Origin: an uncultured Chloroflexota bacterium
GTDB lineage: Bacteria > Chloroflexota > Chloroflexia > Chloroflexales > Chloroflexaceae
Assembly: GCA_937120965.1 (NCBI GenBank)
Contig: CAKZKA010000215.1
Span: 1 to 35,990 of the forward strand
DNA length: 35,990 bases
Reading direction: 5' to 3'
How positions within the stretch are numbered: position 1 is the first letter of the stretch; the number at the start of each line of letters is the position of its first letter. The position numbers were made by a program, and so were the translations under genes. Below the pieces are notes generated by a model. The model searched no databases, had not been told where the DNA came from, and was given only the letters and a program-made list of their open reading frames with translations. Below, in pieces: positions 31,543 through 35,990 of the stretch.

Positions 31543-32061
31543 ATGACGTGCCGAGAACGACTTGAAGCCTACCTGCAGGACCAGGGGGTGCAGTACCGGG
31601 TCTACGAGCACCCGGCGGCCTACACGGCCCAGGCGGTAGCGGAGCGGGAGCACATCCCGAACAAGCTCCTGGCCAAGGTGGTGATCGTGGTCGCCGACGG
31701 GGAGTTGACCATGCTGGCGCTGCCCACGTCTCGCCGGGTTGACCTGGCCAGGGTCAGGGAGTTACTCGATGCCCGTGACGTGCGTCTGGCGACCGAGACG
31801 GAGATGGCGATAGCGTTTCCCGACTGTGAAGTCGGCGCTACCCCGCCCTTCAACGCCGGGTACAACATGCCGCTCCTGGTTGACCGCTCGCTGGCCGAAG
31901 AGCCGGTGATCTTCTTCCAGGCCGGCAGCCACAGCGTGGCCATGAGCATGGCTTTCGCCGACTATGCGCGACTGGTGCAACCGCGGCTGGCGGAGTTCGC
32001 CGCTGAGCCGCGCCGGCTAGCGACGGCCCACGAAGATATTCACGAACTGGGCGGCTGGTAG
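31543..32061 (+). CDS. YbaK/ProX-type aminoacyl-tRNA deacylase
   Basis: The 172-residue protein has the YbaK fold signature: YRVYEHPAAYTAQAVAE (about 18-34), the core IPNKLLAKVVIVVADGELTMLALP with the conserved Lys45 region, ATETEMAIAFPDCEVGATPPFN (the GxxxPF loop closing the substrate pocket), and LVDRSLAEEPVIFFQAGSHSVAMSM. Such proteins hydrolyse mischarged aminoacyl-tRNA (for example Ala- or Cys-tRNA-Pro) in trans; the exact substrate cannot be assigned. GGAGG lies seven bases before the ATG. The next gene begins 24 bases downstream, so the two are probably co-transcribed. Confidence 0.87.
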   Translation: MTCRERLEAYLQDQGVQYRVYEHPAAYTAQAVAEREHIPNKLLAKVVIVVADGELTMLALPTSRRVDLARVRELLDARDVRLATETEMAIAFPDCEVGATPPFNAGYNMPLLVDRSLAEEPVIFFQAGSHSVAMSMAFADYARLVQPRLAEFAAEPRRLATAHEDIHELGGW

Positions 32062-32085
32062 TATCAGGAGCCAGAGGAGCATCGC

Positions 32086-32571
32086 ATGGAATTGCATGTC
32101 GTGCCCATAACCCGGCCCGACGACCTGAACATCATCCTCGGGCAAACCCACTTTATCAAGTCGGTTGAGGACCTGCACGAGGCGCTGGTCACCGCGGTGC
32201 CCGGCATACGCTTTGGCCTGGCCTTCTGCGAGGCCTCGGGGGCGCGACTGGTGCGCTGGAGCGGCACCGACGAGGGGCTGATTGACCTGGCGCGCACCAA
32301 CGCCCTGGCGCTTGGAGCCGGTCACAGCTTCATTATTGTCCTTGGCACGGGCTACTATCCGATCAACGTGTTGAACGCGATCAAGCTGGTGCCAGAGGTG
32401 TGCCGGATCTTCTGCGCCACGGCCAACCCGGTCGAGGTGGTGATTGCTGAGACGGCGGCGGGTCGGGGCATTCTGGGCGTCATTGACGGCGCCTCGCCAC
32501 TGGGGGTTGAAGACGAGGCGGGCATCGCCTGGCGCAAGGGCCTGCTGCGGACGATTGGCTATAAAGTGTAA
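32086..32571 (+). CDS. Adenosine-specific kinase family protein (PF04008)
   Basis: The 161-residue protein matches the PF04008 family over its whole length: DDLNIILGQTHFIKSVEDLHEALV, GIRFGLAFCEASGARLVRWSGTD, GHSFIIVLGTGYYPINVLNAIKLVPEVCRIFCATANPVEVVIAET and GRGILGVIDGASPLGVE. Members are named adenosine-specific kinases after structural work on an archaeal protein, but the cellular role is poorly known. The family is common in archaea and deep-branching bacteria. GAGGAG lies six bases before the ATG. It sits 24 bases after the YbaK-type gene. Confidence 0.87.
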   Translation: MELHVVPITRPDDLNIILGQTHFIKSVEDLHEALVTAVPGIRFGLAFCEASGARLVRWSGTDEGLIDLARTNALALGAGHSFIIVLGTGYYPINVLNAIKLVPEVCRIFCATANPVEVVIAETAAGRGILGVIDGASPLGVEDEAGIAWRKGLLRTIGYKV

Positions 32572-32877
32572 GGCCCGGAGTGGCAAGTGCGGTTGGGGCA
32601 TGGGGAAACCCGCATGCCCCGACCGTAGGGGCTGCCTGCCTTCGTGAGAATCCACGAGGCCGAGCAATCTTTCCGTTCCCCTGATGGGGTTCGTTCTGAT
32701 CCACTCGGCCCCGGTATTGAACGGGAAACGTTCCGTTTTCCTCTTTGCAGAGGCCTCGTACTTGTTTACCCGTTCAATCCAATGTTTTAGTATCTTTTAT
32801 GATAACAGGATCACGCGCCGCAACAACGCGTGACAACGTAACTCCAGGTTATGGTTTGACAACCACGCTGGAAATAC
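32572..32877. other. Intergenic region with nested inverted repeats
   Basis: No gene is supported. A partial family 3 motif GGGGAAACCCGCATGCCCC lies at about 32601-32619. Perfect 9-bp arms TTGAACGGG (32717-32725) and CCCGTTCAA (32769-32777) enclose a smaller AACGGGAAACGTTCCGTT symmetry. The stretch 32760-32870 is AT-richer than its surroundings. Confidence 0.5.
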
Positions 32878-32916
32878 GAGGGGGTCCGGGAAAGCATAGC
32901 CTTCCCGGACCCCCTC
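32878..32916 (-). terminator. 15-bp hairpin terminator (convergent ends)
   Basis: GAGGGGGTCCGGGAA and TTCCCGGACCCCCTC form a perfect 15-bp stem with a 9-base loop. It lies 22 bases past the stop of the minus-strand gene at 32939 and would also stop plus-strand readthrough from the PF04008 gene. Confidence 0.75.
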
Positions 32917-32938
32917 GAGGTGAAATGCAAAACCGTCC

Positions 32939-33277
32939 CTACTTGCCGCCGCAGCCCATCAGGGCCTTCTGCTCGGTGGCAGCGCTCGCGCCGGTCTGCC
33001 GGTCGGCTACCAGCTTCACAGCGGTCGCCTCGGCAGTGTCACGGGCCATACCTACCAGGCTCACCAGGTTGCCCTCGGAAACCAGAACGGGCGCCGAGGC
33101 AGACTGGACGGGCTGCAACTGCGGCGCCGCAACGCCGTTAGGCAGTACCATCACGTTGCCCGCCGCCGGCTGCGCCAGTGTGCCACCCGCCGGGGCAAAG
33201 CTGAACGCCAGCGCGGCAACAATCGCGAACGCCACTACGGCGACCGCGCCACTCACCACCAGACCCTTCCAGAGCAT
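32939..33277 (-). CDS. Small membrane-anchored or secreted protein, unknown
   Basis: The 112-residue protein has one N-terminal hydrophobic segment (about 6-28, VVSGAVAVVAFAIVAALAFSF) acting as signal or anchor, then an Ala/Val/Gln-rich exported region (PNGVAAPQLQPVQSASAPVLV), a likely amphipathic helix (LVSLVGMARDTAEATAVKLVAD) and a tail ending MGCGGK with one cysteine. No family recognised. Expression signals are unusually good: AAGGAGGT six bases before the ATG, a TTGCTA-N17-TACAAT promoter about 105 bases upstream, and a strong terminator, which argues for a well-expressed protein. Confidence 0.75.
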   Translation of the reverse strand: MLWKGLVVSGAVAVVAFAIVAALAFSFAPAGGTLAQPAAGNVMVLPNGVAAPQLQPVQSASAPVLVSEGNLVSLVGMARDTAEATAVKLVADRQTGASAATEQKALMGCGGK

Positions 33278-33381
33278 GCGGAACCTCCTTGTACGGATAC
33301 CGATAGCCGGGAGCTACGCCTGAAGCCGTCGCCAGCCGTAGCAGTGGAGAGGATGTTGGCTTGCCAATGGGATACACAGAT

Positions 33382-33410
33382 ATTGTACTACTTTTGCAAA
33401 CATTTAGCAA
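33382..33410 (-). promoter_or_regulatory. Promoter for the small anchored protein
   Basis: On the minus strand TTGCTA (33405-33410), a 17-base spacer and TACAAT (33382-33387), in an AT-rich patch. The implied leader is about 100 bases. Bases 33278-33380 show no gene. Confidence 0.65.
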
Positions 33411-33464
33411 GGAAAAATATCCCGACTCCGGGGCTTTTGCAACGTCTCGACCGGTGAAAGCACA

Positions 33465-33482
33465 GGGAAACCCGGTTTCCCC
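33465..33482. repeat. Family 3 palindrome
   Basis: GGGAAACCCGGTTTCCCC, followed by GCGCCCCAACCGCC as at other copies. Confidence 0.8.
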
Positions 33483-33667
33483 GCGCCCCAACCGCCTGGC
33501 GAGCGTGGCCCGCCCACACCCTCCCGCGCGCAGGCGATCCCGTTTCCGGGCGCCCTCTGGTATGATAGGAGCATGTGTCCGGGCCGGTTCGAGCCTGGCT
33601 GGTCCCCAACGATGCGCCGTGGGGTCACGATTCGCCGCGTTGCTGCGCTTTGTCAGGGAGAGAAGTC

Positions 33668-34954
33668 GTGGGATCTCGATTTGCCTTGAGACCACTGTGG
33701 AGATCGGGTCGCCTGGTGGGATGCGCGTTGACCCTGCTGGTTGCAACTACCCTGCTCGGCGCGTGCACCGGCTTGCTACCCGGTGAACAGCCCAGCCCTG
33801 TGGTGGTCATCGTCACCGCCACGCCCACCCCCGGCGGAGCGGCCACCCCTGCGCCGCTGCCGACCCCGGCAGGCGCGGCCACCGACACGCCAACGGCCAT
33901 CCCGACCACTGCTGCTGGCGATGCTACCGCTACCCCGGCGGCCGCTGTCGGCGATGCTACCGCCGCCCCCGCCCCCGCGGCGCGACCGGGGCTACTGCAA
34001 CGAGTGCGCGAGCGCGGCCGGCTGATCTGCGGCGCCAATGCCGATCTCCCCGGTTTCGGCTTCTACGACCGGGTGCGCGATCAGTGGAGCGGCTTTGATG
34101 TGGATTTCTGCCGGGCTATCGCCGCGGCAATCTTCGACGACCCCGATGCCGTGGAGTTCATTGGCCTGACGACCTCCGGCCCCAATGAGCGCTTCGCCGC
34201 CGTGCGCAACGGAACGGTGGACGTGCTCATTCGCAATACGACCTGGACGCTGGGCCGCGACATCGCCGGGCTGGCCTTCGGGCCAACGACCTTCCACGAT
34301 GGGCAGACCTTTATGGTCCGCGCCAGCGCGCGCATCGCGACATCGGCAGACCTGGCGGGCAAGCGGATCTGCGTTGCCCGGGGTACGACCAGCGAGCAGA
34401 ATCTGACCGATGATTTTGCCGCCCGGGGGATCACTTTTGAGGCCGTACTGTTCGATGATGAGGGCCAGCTCTACCCGGCCTATGACCGCGGTGAATGCGA
34501 TGCGGTGACCAGCGACAGTTCGCAACTGGTCTCCAAGCGTCAGACCCTTAGCGTACCGGCGGATCACGTCATCCTTGGCGAGCGGATCTCGCGTGAACCG
34601 CTCGGGCCGGTGTTTATTGAGAACGATGAGCAGTGGCGCGACGTGGTAAGCTGGGTGGTGTTCGCGACGATCTACGCCGAGGAGTTGCGGGTCAGCCAGG
34701 AGAATGTTGAGCAGCAGCGCGCCCAGAGCGACGATCCGCGGGTCAGGCGCCTGCTCGGGGTGGAGGGCGAGTTTGGCCAGGGCCTGGGTCTGAGCAACGA
34801 CTTCGCCTACGCGATCATCCGCGAGGTCGGAAACTATGGCGACATCTACGATCGCAATCTGGGGCCGCGCACGCCCTTTGCCCTCGACCGCGGCCCCAAC
34901 AAGGCCTGGAACCTCGGTCAGGGTGGCGTGCTGGCCTCACCGCCGTTCCGTTAA
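33668..34954 (+). CDS. Amino-acid ABC transporter substrate-binding lipoprotein
   Basis: The 428-residue protein has a lipoprotein signal with lipobox LGAC (lipidated Cys33), a Thr/Pro/Ala-rich tether of about 85 residues, and a periplasmic-binding domain of the AapJ/BztA type (LLQRVRERGRLICGANADLPGFGFYD, GFDVDFCRAIAAAIF, RFAAVRNGTVDVLIRNTTWTLGRD, DLAGKRICVARGTTSEQNL, YDRGECDAVTSDSSQL). These capture polar L-amino acids outside the cell for an ABC permease, none of which is in the window. The GTG at 33668 is chosen because AGGGAG lies seven bases upstream and gives a proper signal peptide. An extended -10 (TGGTATGAT, ending 33566) is a possible promoter. The kinase gene follows 15 bases after the stop. 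Confidence 0.9.
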   Translation: MGSRFALRPLWRSGRLVGCALTLLVATTLLGACTGLLPGEQPSPVVVIVTATPTPGGAATPAPLPTPAGAATDTPTAIPTTAAGDATATPAAAVGDATAAPAPAARPGLLQRVRERGRLICGANADLPGFGFYDRVRDQWSGFDVDFCRAIAAAIFDDPDAVEFIGLTTSGPNERFAAVRNGTVDVLIRNTTWTLGRDIAGLAFGPTTFHDGQTFMVRASARIATSADLAGKRICVARGTTSEQNLTDDFAARGITFEAVLFDDEGQLYPAYDRGECDAVTSDSSQLVSKRQTLSVPADHVILGERISREPLGPVFIENDEQWRDVVSWVVFATIYAEELRVSQENVEQQRAQSDDPRVRRLLGVEGEFGQGLGLSNDFAYAIIREVGNYGDIYDRNLGPRTPFALDRGPNKAWNLGQGGVLASPPFR

Positions 34955-34969
34955 TGTGGTGGACCGGCC

Positions 34970-35990
34970 ATGCAGCAACCACTCATCTGCCCTGCCTGTC
35001 ACGGCAGTAATCTCCCGCGGGCGCGCTTTTGCCAGCACTGCGGGTACGATCTCATTCTGAACAACGACGGCCCACGCTTCTACCTGACCCGGACGATCAA
35101 GGAAGGTGGGCAGGGCGCGGTTTTTGAGGGTCGTGACGAGGCCGGTCAGGTGGTCGCGGTCAAAGAGATGCTCGACCGCTTCACCGACCCTCAGGAGCGC
35201 GCCGAGGCGGTGCAGCGCTTCACGGCCGAGGCCGAGATGCTGGGCCGCCTCAGCCACCCGCGTATTCCCCGGATCTTCGCGTCGTTCAACGATGGCGGGC
35301 GGCACTACCTGGTGATGGAGTTTATCCGCGGACAGGATCTGGAGGACCTGGTTAGCCGCGAGGGCGCGCAACCCGAGGCGCGGGTGCTGGAATGGGCAGA
35401 ACAGCTCTGTGACGTGCTGGCGTACCTGCACGACAAGGGCCTGGTCTACCGCGATATGAAGCCCTCGAACGTGATGCTCGAGCAGCCCGCCGGGACGTTG
35501 AAGGTAATTGACTTTGGGATTGCCCGGGTCTTTCAGCCCCAGCAACGGGTGACGCAAATCGGCACGCCGGGCTACGCGCCCCCCGAACAGTACCAGGGCC
35601 TGGCGACGCCGCGCTCGGATATTTTCGCTCTGGGAGCAACCCTGCACCACCTGCTCAGCGGGCGCGACCCGCGTGACCATCCGCCCTTCACCTTTCCCCG
35701 CCTGACCGGGGTCTCGTCACGCACCGCCGATGCGATCGAGCGGGCGCTCCAGATGCGCCCTGAGGATCGCTTTGGGAGTATTGCCGAGTTCCGGGCTGCG
35801 CTACAACCAGCCGCGCCGCGCGTAGTGGCCGTGGCGCCCACGCCGGCCACGCCAGCGGCGACTCGCCCCGCGCCCGTCGCTCCTGCCCCAAAGCCGGCAC
35901 CGGCGCCCGCGCCACCTGCGGCTGCGCCTGCGCCCGCAGCAACGCCGCCCACACCCGCGCCAGCGGCTGCGCCACCCCCGCCGGCACCGG
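34970..35990 (+). CDS. Zinc-ribbon Ser/Thr protein kinase, 3' end beyond the window
   Basis: From ATG 34970 the frame is open to the window edge (340 residues). It starts with a zinc ribbon (CPAC...CQHCG, residues 7-26), then a Hanks-type kinase domain: Gly loop EGGQGAVFEG, VAVKE (catalytic Lys), catalytic loop YRDMKPSNV (Tyr in place of the usual His of HRD), IDFGIA, the substrate-binding GTPGYAPPEQY, and a subdomain XI Arg in RPEDRFGS. A long Pro/Ala-rich linker follows (from about residue 285) and runs off the end; a membrane segment and sensor domain may lie beyond. It starts 15 bases after the binding-protein gene, so the two may share a transcript; a regulatory link is inference. Confidence 0.9.
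   Translation, partial: MQQPLICPACHGSNLPRARFCQHCGYDLILNNDGPRFYLTRTIKEGGQGAVFEGRDEAGQVVAVKEMLDRFTDPQERAEAVQRFTAEAEMLGRLSHPRIPRIFASFNDGGRHYLVMEFIRGQDLEDLVSREGAQPEARVLEWAEQLCDVLAYLHDKGLVYRDMKPSNVMLEQPAGTLKVIDFGIARVFQPQQRVTQIGTPGYAPPEQYQGLATPRSDIFALGATLHHLLSGRDPRDHPPFTFPRLTGVSSRTADAIERALQMRPEDRFGSIAEFRAALQPAAPRVVAVAPTPATPAATRPAPVAPAPKPAPAPAPPAAAPAPAATPPTPAPAAAPPPPAP

Noticed and set aside
33570-33605. tRNA-like T-loop GGTTCGAGCC
   Set aside because: No matching acceptor, D or anticodon stems can be formed on either strand.

Overview
The window looks like a GC-rich chromosome segment from the phylum Chloroflexota, most likely class Chloroflexia (Chloroflexus/Roseiflexus/Kouleothrix-like). This is an inference from gene content: a DabA/DabB inorganic-carbon transporter beside a stand-alone B12-binding methylmalonyl-CoA mutase subunit and MeaB, secreted proteins with Thr/Pro/Ala-rich linkers, a sortase with WFERAR repeats, a zinc-ribbon Ser/Thr kinase, and many GTG/TTG starts. 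No rRNA, phage genes, transposase or CRISPR array is visible.

Layout. 1-7.1 kb is mostly minus strand: a glycosyltransferase, a HEAT-BTAD regulator, a GNAT acetyltransferase, tRNA-Arg(CCG) with a consensus promoter, then a glutamine synthetase gene downstream of an SH3-domain membrane protein. 7.1-13.3 kb is plus strand: metG, then an envelope cluster made of a YbaY-like secreted protein with a possible sorting tail, a sortase with duplicated N-terminal repeats, and a secreted Ig-like protein. 13.5-15.3 kb (minus) holds a ParB/DUF4032-like protein and a metallophosphoesterase. 15.4-17.6 kb is a clearly AT-richer island with a type II restriction-modification pair: a DPPF-type methyltransferase and a BglII/BamHI-like endonuclease, convergent and overlapping at their stop codons. 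17.6-21.3 kb (minus) carries an orphan histidine kinase, meaB and the B12-binding subunit. 21.7-25.7 kb (plus) is dabB-dabA behind a palindromic promoter region. 25.8-27.6 kb (minus) holds a decayed MNT/HEPN (mntA-hepT) module, the hepT part cut off by a small inverted-repeat element, and a membrane-anchored beta-propeller protein. 28.2-36.0 kb is mainly plus strand: a CPA1 K+/H+ antiporter, an unknown membrane protein, a YbaK-type deacylase paired with a PF04008 protein, a small anchored protein (minus), an amino-acid-binding lipoprotein and a truncated Ser/Thr kinase.

The most striking non-coding content is the dispersed repeats that fill almost every intergenic gap. Family 1 is a MITE-like element of about 140-200 bp with an 18-bp terminal inverted repeat TTTAAGGGCGGACAGAAC (six copies or part-copies). 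Family 2 is a composite palindromic element built from GGGAGGGTTTGG...CCCTCCCA around a variable hairpin, ending in TTGTGCGGCGCAGCCGCA. Family 3 is a GGGGAAACCCGGTTTCCCC palindrome. Family 4 is a double hairpin containing GCGGGCGGGACGCCCGC. One hairpin type varies with both arms changed together, as expected if the structure itself is maintained.

Functionally, dabAB (bicarbonate accumulation) and mutase/MeaB genes could both serve an autotrophic 3-hydroxypropionate-type metabolism, but that link is inference. The envelope cluster and the restriction-modification island are the best self-contained systems here.
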